From contig JAZNBK010000019.1 of NCBI GenBank assembly GCA_045587025.1, forward strand, positions 1 to 26,416: a stretch of DNA of 26,416 bases, in the 5' to 3' direction. This document shows, piece after piece, positions 15,126 through 22,663 of this stretch. Under the pieces are notes generated by a model. The model saw only the letters and a program-made list of their open reading frames with translations. It was not told where the DNA came from and ran no database searches. Every line of letters begins with the position of its first letter. Position 1 is the first letter of the stretch. The translations under genes and the position numbers were made by a program. This stretch comes from UBA1740 sp045587025 (lineage in GTDB: Bacteria; Bacillota; Clostridia; Oscillospirales; CAG-272).

Positions 15126-17084
15126 TCATTTCTTTTTCATCAGCTTTGAGGTTTTTGCTATAACGATTTGACGAGCGCTTTTCTTTTTTTGGCGCATATC
15201 GCCCTTTTTGCTCTTCGCCTTGGGCTTTTTTGCTCCGCTTCCCGTCGTTTTTTTGGTAGGTCTGTTAACGCCGCCCGACTTTGTGGGGTAATCTCTTATC
15301 AAACAATTGGGAGAATTACCTATTAAGTCCTCTCTGCCTGCGATTTTAAGCGCTTCTCTTACGAGAGGATAATTCTCTCTTTTCGTATACTGCAACAGCG
15401 CCCTCTGCATTTGCTTTTCCTTATAATCTCTGCAGACGTAGACCTCTTCGTTTGTCATGGGGTGTATTCCCGTATAATAAATGACGGTGGAGATAGTACC
15501 CGGCGTAGGATAAAAATCCTGCACCTGCTCGGGAGACAAGTTCCATTTTTTAAGGTAAAGAGCCATCTTTACCGCATCCTTCATAGTAGAGCCGGGGTGG
15601 CTCGACATAAGGTAGGGGACTAAATACTGCTCGAGCTTATGTTTATCGCAGAGCGCAAAATATTTATCCTTAAACTCCTCGTAGACCGCTATGCGCGGCT
15701 TTCCCATATAAGCAAGCACGTTGTCTGAGCAATGCTCAGGGGCGACCTTCAGCTGTCCGCTTGTATGGTGTGAAACAAGTTGGTCGAAAAATTTGTCATC
15801 CCTATCGTAGAGCAGATAATCAAAGCGTATTCCCGAACGTATAAACACCTTTTTTATTTTTGGTAACGCTTCTATTTTTTTAAGCATTTCCATATATTCG
15901 GTATGGTCTACCTTCAGATGCTTACAGGGAGTTGGCGCAAGGCATTTTCTGTTTGGACAAACGCCCCTTGTTTTCTGAAGGTCGCAGGACGGATAGCGGA
16001 AATTAGCGGTAGGGCCTCCGACGTCGTGTATATATCCCTTGAAGTCGGGAAGCTCGGTAATTTTCACTGCCTCGTCAAGCACGCTTTGCTCGCTTCTCGA
16101 ACGCACCTCTCTGCCCTGATGAAAAGCGAGGGCGCAGAAGTTACAGGCGCCGAAGCATCCTCTATTATGAGTAATTGAAAATTTAACCTCGCTAATTGCG
16201 GGTACGCCGCCCTCTTTTTCGTAATCGGGGTGATAGCTTCTCGTGTACGGCAAGGCATAGACCTTGTCAAGCTCTTCCCTCTCAAGCGGCGGCATTGGCG
16301 GATTTTGGACGAGTATTTTTTCTCCGTAATATTCAACTATCGCCTTGCCGTTTACCGAGTCGGTGTTCTTATATTGAAGGGCAAACGCTCTTGCGTACGC
16401 CCCTTTGTCGCTCTTCAGGGTATCGTAATCGTAGCCCTCTTCATAGTCGTAATGGATTTTTTCGCCTTTTTTGCAGAGATATACGCATCCCCTTACGTCG
16501 TGAATTTTCTTTATCGGAACTCCCTTGTCGAGTAGCTCTGCAATACGGCTTATTATTTTTTCTCCCATTCCGTAGGTGAGAATATCGGCGCGGCTATCCA
16601 CAAGAATACTCCTGCGCACCGAGTTATCCCAATAATCGTAATGCGCAAAACGGCGCAAGGACGCCTCAAGACCGCCGATAATAATCGGCACGTCTCCGTA
16701 CGCCTCTCTTATTCTGTTACAATATACTATCACGGCTCTGTCAGGGCGCTTTCCCATTTTTCCGCCTGCCGTATAATAATCGTAGCTTCGCTTCTTTTTT
16801 GAAACGGTGTAATGAGCGACCATAGAGTCGATATTTCCCGCCGTTACGAGAAAGCCAAGACGAGGTCTGCCGAAGGTCTTGAACTGCTCACAGCTTTTAT
16901 AATCCGGCTGTGACAGGATAGCCACCTTATAGCCCTGCGCTTCAAGCATTCTCGATATTATAGCAACTCCAAAGGACGGGTGGTCTACGTAGGAATCGCC
17001 CGTCACGTACACAAAATCTGGGGCATCCCAATTTCGAGCTATCATATCATCTGCATTTATCGGCAAAAAATCTTCTCTGTTCAT
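15126..17084 (-). CDS. ygiQ: YgiQ family radical SAM protein
   Basis: This 652-residue protein begins MNREDFLPINADDMIARNWD, the conserved start of the YgiQ (UPF0313) family. The radical SAM cluster is C310-x3-C314-x2-C317 in RGCFGACNFCALAFHQGR, which binds a 4Fe-4S cluster and S-adenosylmethionine. A second cysteine-rich segment (TRGVCPNRKCLAPTPCKHL) follows, typical of the family. The tail is very basic (KKPKAKSKKGDMRQKKK), possibly for RNA contact. The reaction is unknown. I chose 17084 because AGGAGA lies 6 bases upstream; the longer frame from 17156 runs through an inverted repeat and lacks a ribosome binding site. It follows hisS on the same strand with a 78-base gap. Confidence 0.93.
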   Translation of the reverse strand: MNREDFLPINADDMIARNWDAPDFVYVTGDSYVDHPSFGVAIISRMLEAQGYKVAILSQPDYKSCEQFKTFGRPRLGFLVTAGNIDSMVAHYTVSKKKRSYDYYTAGGKMGKRPDRAVIVYCNRIREAYGDVPIIIGGLEASLRRFAHYDYWDNSVRRSILVDSRADILTYGMGEKIISRIAELLDKGVPIKKIHDVRGCVYLCKKGEKIHYDYEEGYDYDTLKSDKGAYARAFALQYKNTDSVNGKAIVEYYGEKILVQNPPMPPLEREELDKVYALPYTRSYHPDYEKEGGVPAISEVKFSITHNRGCFGACNFCALAFHQGREVRSRSEQSVLDEAVKITELPDFKGYIHDVGGPTANFRYPSCDLQKTRGVCPNRKCLAPTPCKHLKVDHTEYMEMLKKIEALPKIKKVFIRSGIRFDYLLYDRDDKFFDQLVSHHTSGQLKVAPEHCSDNVLAYMGKPRIAVYEEFKDKYFALCDKHKLEQYLVPYLMSSHPGSTMKDAVKMALYLKKWNLSPEQVQDFYPTPGTISTVIYYTGIHPMTNEEVYVCRDYKEKQMQRALLQYTKRENYPLVREALKIAGREDLIGNSPNCLIRDYPTKSGGVNRPTKKTTGSGAKKPKAKSKKGDMRQKKKSARQIVIAKTSKLMKKK

Positions 17085-17114
17085 AATATCTCCTAATAAC
17101 TGTCGATATAATAC

Positions 17115-17153
17115 ATAGACACTTATGATACGCGACGCGCCATAAGTGTCTAT
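17115..17153. repeat. 39-base perfect inverted repeat between hisS and ygiQ
   Basis: ATAGACACTTATG (17115-17127) and CATAAGTGTCTAT (17141-17153) are exact inverses, 13 bp. The 13-base centre contains its own CGCG-a-CGCG. No T-run follows on either side, so it is not a normal terminator. Possible roles are an RNA processing or stability element, or an operator in front of ygiQ. Confidence 0.8.
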
Positions 17154-17162
17154 CACACTATC

Positions 17163-18404
17163 TTAAATGGAAAAGTTATCCAGCTCTACCTCTTTTTGAG
17201 TTGAATCCCTCATGTCACGAAGCTGCGCCTTTCCGCTTTCCACCTCGCTGTCGCCAATAATGAGCGTATAGTCGGCGTTGAGTTTGTTTGCGTACTTCAT
17301 CTGCGCTTTTAAGCTTCTTCCCATAACGTCGCACTCAACGAAAATACCGTTTCTACGCAGTCTTTCGGCTATTTCAAGCGCCTTTACGCTCGCCGCATCT
17401 CCGAGAGACGCGATATATAATTTGGGATTTACGATATCTATTTTATCCTTACCGAGCTGCTTCAACGCGAGGATAATGCGGGTGATACCCATAGCAAAGC
17501 CGATGCCCGAAAGCGCGGGACCGCCAAGCGATTCTACGAGCCCGTCGTATCTGCCTCCGCCGCACACCGTGCTCTGCGCTCCGATGCCCTCCGCTATAAA
17601 TTCAAATACTGTCCCCGTATAATAGTCAAGTCCTCTTACGATAGTAGGATCTACGGTATACGGAATATTCATAACGTCAAGGCACTTACAAAGCTGGTCA
17701 AAGTGGTTTTTGCATTTATCGCATAAATGCTCGAGCGTCTTTGGCGCATCCTTGGCAATTTTTGAGCAAATACTGCTCTTGCAGTCCAAAAGGCGAAGCG
17801 GATTTGTTTCCAATCTCTTATTACAGGTCTCGCAAAGCTCCTTCTTATATTTTGAAAAATAAGAAACCAAAGCGCTTCTGTATTGGGGACGGCATTCCTT
17901 ACAGCCGATTGAATTAAGATGTAATTTTACGTTATCAAGCCCAAGGCGACGAATTACAGAGGATGCCAAGGAAATAGAGGTAGCGTCCGCATACGGAGAA
18001 TTGCTACCGAACATTTCAGTTCCGAACTGGAAAAATTCACGGCTTCTTCCCGCCTGAGGCGCTTCGTGACGAAAGCAGCTTATTATATAATAAAATTTTT
18101 GGGGCATGGTGTCTACGCATTTTCCATGCTCGATAAGAGCGCGCGCAACAGATGCAGTCCCCTCAGGTCTAAGAGAAATAGAACGGTTTTCATCTCTGTC
18201 TATAAAGGTATACATTTCCTTCTGCACGACGTCGGTGGTATCGCCCACACCTCTTACGAAAAGGTCGGTATTTTCAAAGGTGGGAGTACGGATTTCACCA
18301 AAGCCGTAACGCTCCGCCTCCTCACGCATAACGCTCTCAATATATCTGAATAACGGTGTTTCCTCCGGCAATATGTCCATTGTGCCTTTAATTTTCTGTA
18401 TCAT
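17163..18404 (-). CDS. hisS: Histidine-tRNA ligase (HisRS)
   Basis: This 413-residue class II aminoacyl-tRNA synthetase charges tRNA-His. It starts IQKIKGTMDILPEE and shows motif 2 FRHEAPQAGRSREFFQFGTE, the histidine-specific RGLDYYTGTVFEF and GGGRYDGLVE, and motif 3 with MGITR. The C-terminal anticodon-binding domain is present. A Cys-rich insertion with C-x2-C pairs (CKECRPQ, LCETCNK, LCDKCKNH) lies mid-protein, as in many clostridial HisRS, and may bind zinc. Length is normal. AAAAGGAA lies 7 bases upstream of the ATG. It follows mrnC by 27 bases and should share its promoter. Confidence 0.97.
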   Translation of the reverse strand: MIQKIKGTMDILPEETPLFRYIESVMREEAERYGFGEIRTPTFENTDLFVRGVGDTTDVVQKEMYTFIDRDENRSISLRPEGTASVARALIEHGKCVDTMPQKFYYIISCFRHEAPQAGRSREFFQFGTEMFGSNSPYADATSISLASSVIRRLGLDNVKLHLNSIGCKECRPQYRSALVSYFSKYKKELCETCNKRLETNPLRLLDCKSSICSKIAKDAPKTLEHLCDKCKNHFDQLCKCLDVMNIPYTVDPTIVRGLDYYTGTVFEFIAEGIGAQSTVCGGGRYDGLVESLGGPALSGIGFAMGITRIILALKQLGKDKIDIVNPKLYIASLGDAASVKALEIAERLRRNGIFVECDVMGRSLKAQMKYANKLNADYTLIIGDSEVESGKAQLRDMRDSTQKEVELDNFSI

Positions 18405-18431
18405 TTCGGTTTCCTTTTCATTTTATTATTA

Positions 18432-18818
18432 TTATTCTTCGAATGAATGCGCGGCATCGAGAAGCTCGTACAGTCGCTCATCCTCGCCCAACCATTTTAA
18501 CATACCGAGCACCGCCTCAAAGCCGGTCGCCGTGCGGTATTCCTTTGCCGTCATGTGCTTCGGCTTTTGCAGGTGTCCCGAGTTTGAGGCGCGACGGAAA
18601 ACGTCCTGCTCGTCCTCAGTGAGCTTGTCCTTAATTTTTTCATATAAAAGCGCTTGCGATGCGGCGTTTACGTATCTGTTCGCCATATCGTGAAGCTCGC
18701 CCGAACGGGACAGTCCCTTTTTTACGGCATTCGTTCTTACATACAGACTATGCACCGAATCACCTAAAAAGGCAAGAGCCAAAGAGCTAGGCAGTTCACT
18801 GTGATTTATTTTTGCCAT
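18432..18818 (-). CDS. mrnC: Mini-ribonuclease III
   Basis: This 128-residue protein is an RNase III catalytic domain without a double-stranded-RNA-binding domain, the form that matures 23S rRNA in Firmicutes. Visible are LALAFLGDSVHSLYVR with the catalytic aspartate, SNSGHLQKPKHMTAKEYRTA, and GFEAVLGMLKWLGE with the second acidic residue. I placed the start at 18818, where GGGGAGAAG lies 5 bases upstream; the frame could begin at 18848 but without a ribosome binding site. It is first in a probable mrnC-hisS-ygiQ transcript. In many Firmicutes mrnC sits beside cysS instead, so this arrangement is a local variation. Confidence 0.92.
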   Translation of the reverse strand: MAKINHSELPSSLALAFLGDSVHSLYVRTNAVKKGLSRSGELHDMANRYVNAASQALLYEKIKDKLTEDEQDVFRRASNSGHLQKPKHMTAKEYRTATGFEAVLGMLKWLGEDERLYELLDAAHSFEE

Positions 18819-18858
18819 AGTACTTCTCCCCCGATCGTTCACTAACAATATCTATAGA

Positions 18859-18887
18859 ATTATATCACATATTTAAATAATTATCAA
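18859..18887 (-). promoter_or_regulatory. Sigma-A promoter of mrnC-hisS
   Basis: On the minus strand, TTGATA (18887-18882), a 17-base spacer and TATAAT (18864-18859) with extended TGTGA before it. The ATG of mrnC is about 41 bases downstream. Confidence 0.8.
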
Positions 18888-18928
18888 TATGTTTTTGCAA
18901 AAAATGGAATACTAAAAGGTTTAAAACA

Positions 18929-18961
18929 AAGCCGTAGCCGGAAATCGTTCGATTACGGCTT
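18929..18961. other. Unassigned hairpin in the divergent intergenic region
   Basis: AAGCCGTA (18929-18936) and TACGGCTT (18954-18961) pair, with a partial inner stem, followed on the plus strand by GAATTTTT and on the minus strand by TGTTTT. No gene reads into it from either side. A short RNA or a transcription barrier between divergent units is possible. Confidence 0.45.
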
Positions 18962-18992
18962 GAATTTTTCAAAAAAAGAAAGGAAAAAATAA

Positions 18993-19025
18993 AATGTATT
19001 CGCACTTTTAGTGTACAAATACATT
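18993..19025. other. Second unassigned hairpin upstream of the glycine riboswitch promoter
   Basis: AATGTATT (18993-19000) and AATACATT (19018-19025) are exact inverses, with an inner CAC/GTG pair. It lies 38 bases before the -35 box of the symporter promoter and could be an operator or an RNA element. The rest of 18888-19062 is AT-rich and holds nothing else I can name. Confidence 0.4.
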
Positions 19026-19062
19026 CTAACATTCAAATTTTAAACTTTTTTCGACAAAGGTA

Positions 19063-19091
19063 TTGACAAAGCATTTTATATGTGTTACAAT
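19063..19091 (+). promoter_or_regulatory. Sigma-A promoter of the glycine riboswitch-symporter unit
   Basis: TTGACA at 19063-19068, a 17-base spacer and TACAAT at 19086-19091. The riboswitch begins about 45 bases downstream. Confidence 0.85.
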
Positions 19092-19139
19092 ACGAAGCGA
19101 ACAATTCCTGTGAAACCTTTAGGATTTCAAAAACTGAAG

Positions 19140-19220
19140 GTGGAGGGAACTCCGGAGAAGTCCGCAAGGGTGCCGAAGGTGCAAGGTTTTACCGAATCTC
19201 TCAGGCAAAAGGACGGAGCG
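19140..19220 (+). ncRNA. Glycine riboswitch aptamer (single, with upstream flanking segment)
   Basis: The conserved core reads GCCGAAGGTGCAAGG (19172-19186) and TCTCTCAGGCAAAAGGACGG (starting at 19197), both diagnostic for the glycine aptamer. P1 is CTCCG (19150-19154) with CGGAG (19214-19218); P2 pairs GAGA with TCTC. I see only one full aptamer. The upstream stretch (about 19095-19145) lacks a second GCCGAAGG core and may be the remnant 'ghost' helix of singlet switches. It controls a Na+:alanine/glycine symporter, a known target class. Confidence 0.93.
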
Positions 19221-19263
19221 AAAATTTTCCTGTCTTTATGAAGGTTTTTTTCATTCATTTTCG

Positions 19264-19299
19264 GAGTTAAACGGTTTTGTTTAACTCATTTTTTATTTT
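19264..19299 (+). terminator. Riboswitch expression-platform terminator
   Basis: GAGTTAAAC (19264-19272), loop GGTTTT and GTTTAACTC (19279-19287) form a perfect 9-bp stem followed by ATTTTTTATTTT. It ends directly before the AAGGAGG ribosome binding site. Its 5' arm (CGGAGTT, 19262-19268) is complementary to AACTCCG (19148-19154), which includes the P1 5' strand, so the two folds exclude each other. Confidence 0.85.
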
Positions 19300-19315
19300 A
19301 AGGAGGTCTAAGGAT

Positions 19316-20779
19316 ATGTTTGAATCTTTAGAAAATCTTTTATTGCCTATCGTATCGAAGGCAAATGCTTACTTATCTGACTACGTTTTGATTTTTTTAC
19401 TTGTCGGCGTAGGTCTTATCTTCACAATTGCGACTCGCTTCGTGCAGATTCGCTGCTTCGGTCAAGGGCTTAAGCAGGTTTTTGGAAAAATGAAATTAAA
19501 GGGCGAAAAGAACAAGAGTGGTCTCAGCTCGTTCCAAGCGCTTGCTACCGCTATCGCGGCTCAGGTTGGTACAGGTAATATAGTTGGTGCGTCAGGCGCT
19601 ATTCTCATAGGCGGTCCAGGCGCTATCTTCTGGATGTGGGTAATCGCTTTTCTTGGTATGGCTACCATTTATGCTGAGGCGGTTCTCGCTCAGGAAACCA
19701 GAATTGCTGATGAAAACGGCAATGTTCACGGCGGTCCGGTTTACTACATAAAGCGCGCATTCAAGGGTGGTTTTGGAAAATTCCTCGCTATCTTCTTCTC
19801 TATTGCGGCGATCCTCGCTCTCGGATTTATGGGAAGCATGGTACAGTCGAACTCGATAGCTGAAGCTACCTGTAATGCTATCGGCGTAGAATATACTCAG
19901 TGGGGCTGGATAATCGGTATCGCACTCGCTATAATCTCCGCTTTCATCTTCATCGGCGGTATTCAGAGAATTGCCTCGGTTACCGAGAAGATGGTTCCTA
20001 TTATGGCAAGTATATTCCTCTTGGGCGGTCTTGTAATTCTCGTATGCAGAATTCAGTATATTCCTACCACGTTTGGCGCTATCTTCAAGTACGCATTCAC
20101 ACCTAACGCCATTATCGCGGGCGGAATCGGTTACGCACTCAAAACTGCTATCAGCCAAGGTGCTAAACGCGGACTCTTCTCGAACGAAGCAGGTATGGGT
20201 TCTACCCCTCACGCTCACGCTCAGGCAAACGTAGAGAAACCTCACGATCAAGGTGTGGCTGCTATGATAGGTGTGTTTATAGATACATTTGTTGTTCTTA
20301 CAATTACCGCCCTTGTAGTTATATCCACCCTTTACGTTGGCGAAGGTGGTCTTCTGGCAAGCGGCGCAGGTTATGCTGACGCTATCGCAGAGGCAGGTAT
20401 TGCTAAGACAAACGCTATGCAGCTCGCTTACCAAGCAGTCTTTAGTAATCCTAATATCGGCAACGTATTCGTAGCAATTTGCCTGTTCTTTTTCGCTTAT
20501 TCCACCATCATCGGCTGGAACTTCTTCGGCAAAATAAACGTTCAGTATCTCTTCAAGAACTCCAAGGCGGCTACCATAGTATACTCTGTTATCTCTATTG
20601 GATTCATCTTCCTCGGCACTACGCTTAAGAACGATCTCGTTTGGGAGCTTACAGACTTCTTCAACTACTTGATGGTTCTTCCTAACGCTATCGCGCTTGT
20701 CGCCCTTGTAGGAATCGTTTCCAGCTCAGCAAAAAAAGCAAAAGCAAAAAAGGCAGAGAAAGAAAATATTAACGCGTAA
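19316..20779 (+). CDS. Sodium:alanine/glycine symporter (AGCS family)
   Basis: This 487-residue transporter carries alanine or glycine into the cell with Na+. It has about 10-11 membrane segments, the family region ATAIAAQVGTGNIVGASGA and the signature GGPGAIFWMWVIAFLGMATI, followed by YAEAVLAQETR and, later, GLFSNEAGMGSTPHAHA. The length is typical. I placed the start at the ATG at 19316, because AAGGAGG at 19300-19306 lies 9 bases upstream; an in-frame TTG at 19277 falls inside the terminator stem. The glycine riboswitch upstream makes glycine the likeliest substrate. The tail is lysine-rich (KKAKAKKAEKE). The gene is monocistronic, with a terminator just after it. Confidence 0.95.
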   Translation: MFESLENLLLPIVSKANAYLSDYVLIFLLVGVGLIFTIATRFVQIRCFGQGLKQVFGKMKLKGEKNKSGLSSFQALATAIAAQVGTGNIVGASGAILIGGPGAIFWMWVIAFLGMATIYAEAVLAQETRIADENGNVHGGPVYYIKRAFKGGFGKFLAIFFSIAAILALGFMGSMVQSNSIAEATCNAIGVEYTQWGWIIGIALAIISAFIFIGGIQRIASVTEKMVPIMASIFLLGGLVILVCRIQYIPTTFGAIFKYAFTPNAIIAGGIGYALKTAISQGAKRGLFSNEAGMGSTPHAHAQANVEKPHDQGVAAMIGVFIDTFVVLTITALVVISTLYVGEGGLLASGAGYADAIAEAGIAKTNAMQLAYQAVFSNPNIGNVFVAICLFFFAYSTIIGWNFFGKINVQYLFKNSKAATIVYSVISIGFIFLGTTLKNDLVWELTDFFNYLMVLPNAIALVALVGIVSSSAKKAKAKKAEKENINA

Positions 20780-20796
20780 TGCCTAAATAATATCTG

Positions 20797-20832
20797 AAAA
20801 GTCGGGGGCGACGTCAAACGCCTCCGACTTTT
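20797..20832 (+). terminator. Intrinsic terminator after the symporter
   Basis: AAAAGTCGG-g-GGCG pairs with CGCC-t-CCGACTTTT around ACGTCAAA, ending in a short T-run. Confidence 0.9.
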
Positions 20833-21058
20833 ATTCATTATTTTATGAATATATTCATTTTGACAACAAGTTGTATTCATTTGTTTCTCCGTTTCTTTTT
20901 GTGTATTTTGTTAAACACCTTGCTAAAACAACGGTTTTTTGTGCATTTATATTATATTTACGTCTTATTTTACATTTGTTTTGTGCAATCATACAAATCT
21001 GAACATTATTCAAAAAAAGTGTTGACAAATGAATATTTATGCGTTATAATAAATTCAT
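20832..21058. promoter_or_regulatory. ARG-box-like site cluster upstream of the amino-acid ABC operon
   Basis: The 333 bases between the symporter and the binding-protein gene hold repeated TATTCAT/ATGAATA: TATTCAT at 20832-20838, a perfect 14-bp palindrome ATGAATATATTCAT at 20845-20858, GTATTCAT at 20873-20880, ATGAATATTTATGC at 21029-21042 between the -35 and -10 boxes, and an inverted AATAAATTCAT ending at 21058. The 21029 site fits the Bacillus ARG-box core ATGAATAAAAATKC at all but the three central A/T bases. ArgR/AhrC binding is inferred. The stretch 20884-21015 holds nothing else that I recognise. Confidence 0.55.
21022..21050 (+). promoter_or_regulatory. Consensus promoter of the amino-acid ABC operon
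   Basis: Perfect TTGACA (21022-21027), a 17-base spacer and perfect TATAAT (21045-21050). Such a strong promoter with an operator-like spacer suggests control by repression. Confidence 0.9.
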
Positions 21059-21112
21059 CAAACAGATGAGAAACAAAAAAATAAACATTAACTCATCGAA
21101 AAGGAGAATATT

Positions 21113-21901
21113 ATGAAAAAACTTTTATCCATTGCATTAGCAGCTTTGATGCTCGCTTCTCTTTTCTGCTTCGTAGGATGCGGAAAGGACGAAAGCAAAC
21201 TTGTAGTTTACACCGAGGCGGGCTTCGCTCCCTATGAATTTATCTATAACGGCGAAATCGTCGGCGTAGACATCGAAATCGCAAAAGCAGTCGCAGCAGA
21301 GCTTGGCAAAGAGCTCGTTGTTACCGACGTTTCCTTTGATACCATTTGCACCGCTGTTCAGAACGGCAAGGCAGACCTTGGCGCAGCAGGTATCACTATC
21401 AGACCTGACCGTGCAGAGCAGGTTGACTTCTCTATCCCCTACTCCTCCACAGAGCAGTACGTTATCGTTAAAACAAGCGACACCACCACTGCTACACTGG
21501 AAGACCTCAAGGATAAGACGATCGGTATTCAGCAGGGTACTACCTCCGATATGTTGATCGAGGATCTCATCAATGACGGAACTCTCGGTAGCGCTACTAT
21601 CACTCCCTACACGTCTCCCGCAGTTGCTGCAGCTTCTATCGACAAGCTCGACGCAGTAGTTACAGATAAGCTCACAGCGCAGCTCATCGTTGCTAACAGC
21701 GACTCCCTCAAGACCTTCCCTCTCGTTAAAGCAGACGGAACTCCCGCAGCAGAGGTTGAGGAATACGGCATTGCTGTAACGAAGGGCGACAAAGAGCTTC
21801 TCGACGCAGTAAACAAGGTTCTTGAAACTTTGATTGCCGACGGCACAATTGACAAATGGGTTGAAGAATTCTCCGCAAAGGCACAGGAAGTTGGAGCTTA
21901 A
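21113..21901 (+). CDS. Amino-acid ABC transporter substrate-binding lipoprotein
   Basis: This 262-residue family-3 solute-binding protein starts with a lipoprotein signal peptide: MKKLLS, a hydrophobic run and lipobox FVGC with C23 as the lipidated residue. The mature part shows VVYTEAGFAPYEF, GVDIEIAKAVAAELGK, GAAGITIRPDRAEQVDFS and IGIQQGTTS, typical of polar amino-acid binding proteins; the arginine of TIRPDRAE and a later aspartate would hold the alpha-carboxyl and amino groups. It delivers the substrate to the permease encoded next. The ARG-box-like promoter suggests arginine or another basic amino acid, but the side-chain pocket cannot be read reliably. AAAAGGAG lies 5-8 bases before the ATG. 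Codon choice looks more biased towards highly expressed genes than its neighbours. Confidence 0.93.
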   Translation: MKKLLSIALAALMLASLFCFVGCGKDESKLVVYTEAGFAPYEFIYNGEIVGVDIEIAKAVAAELGKELVVTDVSFDTICTAVQNGKADLGAAGITIRPDRAEQVDFSIPYSSTEQYVIVKTSDTTTATLEDLKDKTIGIQQGTTSDMLIEDLINDGTLGSATITPYTSPAVAAASIDKLDAVVTDKLTAQLIVANSDSLKTFPLVKADGTPAAEVEEYGIAVTKGDKELLDAVNKVLETLIADGTIDKWVEEFSAKAQEVGA

Positions 21902-21916
21902 TTTAATATAATATTA

Positions 21917-21942
21917 CAGCGGGAGACCGGCGGCCTCCCGCT
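21917..21942 (+). other. Intercistronic hairpin after the binding-protein gene
   Basis: AGCGGGAG (21918-21925) pairs with CTCCCGCT (21935-21942), followed by TACTTGTTT rather than a clean T-run. Such hairpins between a binding protein and its permease usually raise the binding-protein mRNA level by partial termination or 3'-end protection. Confidence 0.75.
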
Positions 21943-21973
21943 TACTTGTTTATAAGATAGAAAGGAAATACGT

Positions 21974-22663
21974 ATGTTTGACAAATTAGTAAATGGCTTT
22001 GTCAAAACGTTTATCGCGGAAGACAGATACAAGCTCTTTTTAAACGGCTTCAAAAACACTATTCTTATCGCTATCGTTGCTACCGTTATAGGTGTTGTTA
22101 TAGGCGCTATCGTGGCTATTATCCGTGTGTTTAACAAGCAAACGGGAAAGCTCAAGATACTAAATAAGATATGCGAAATATATACTACGATAGTCAGAGG
22201 AACTCCTGTAGTAGTTCAGCTTTTGATTACGTACAATATCATTTTCGCTTGGTCCACGAGAGCCGTTTTGATAGGTATGATCGGCTTCGGTCTTAATTCG
22301 GGCGCTTACGTCGCCGAAATTATGCGAGGCGGAATTAACGCTGTCGATATAGGGCAGACAGAAGCGGGACGCTCGCTCGGACTATCCTCAATCACCACGA
22401 TGAAAAGTATCGTTTTGCCACAGGCAATAAAGAACGTATTGCCAGCTATAGGTAATGAGTTCATTTCTCTTTTAAAGGAAACCTCGGTTATAGGATTCCT
22501 CGGAGTTGTAGACCTTACGAAAGCCGCGGAAAGAGTTATTTCACGTACAATGAACGTCTACTTCCCTTATATATCAATAGCGCTCATTTATCTCGCTGTT
22601 GTATACGGGCTCAATTACCTGTTCAAGAAATTAGAAAAGAGGTTGGCTAAGAGTGACAGATAA
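21974..22663 (+). CDS. Amino-acid ABC transporter permease (HisM/GlnP type)
   Basis: This 229-residue polar amino-acid permease has about five membrane segments. It shows IVRGTPVVVQLLITYNIIF, GAYVAEIMRGGINAVDIGQ and the EAA loop EAGRSLGLSSITTMKSIVLP that docks to the ATPase, then NEFISLLKETSVIGF. It is a single permease gene and so presumably acts as a homodimer. AGAAAGGAA lies about 6-12 bases upstream of the ATG. The gene overlaps the start of the ATPase gene by 11 bases and so is translationally coupled. Confidence 0.94.
   Translation: MFDKLVNGFVKTFIAEDRYKLFLNGFKNTILIAIVATVIGVVIGAIVAIIRVFNKQTGKLKILNKICEIYTTIVRGTPVVVQLLITYNIIFAWSTRAVLIGMIGFGLNSGAYVAEIMRGGINAVDIGQTEAGRSLGLSSITTMKSIVLPQAIKNVLPAIGNEFISLLKETSVIGFLGVVDLTKAAERVISRTMNVYFPYISIALIYLAVVYGLNYLFKKLEKRLAKSDR

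Noticed and set aside
16196..16579. Plus-strand open frame of 127 codons within ygiQ
   Set aside because: It is antisense to a well-conserved radical SAM gene, Arg- and Ser-rich in composition, and has no ribosome binding site.
17085..17156. N-terminal extension of YgiQ by 24 residues
   Set aside because: It would translate the inverted repeat and has no ribosome binding site, while the ATG at 17084 has AGGAGA at ideal distance and begins with the conserved family N-terminus.
19277..19315. TTG start extending the symporter by 13 residues
   Set aside because: It lies in the terminator stem; the ATG at 19316 has AAGGAGG at good spacing and gives the usual family N-terminus.
19592..20434. Long minus-strand open frame (280 codons) antisense to the symporter
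   Set aside because: It is a mirror of the strongly biased codons of the plus-strand gene, has no ribosome binding site and gives a low-complexity product rich in Ser, Thr, Cys and Asn.
20845..21069. Possible 74-codon gene before the amino-acid ABC operon
   Set aside because: There is no ribosome binding site, and it runs through the consensus promoter and the ARG-box-like sites; the translation is AT-driven Leu, Phe and Tyr.
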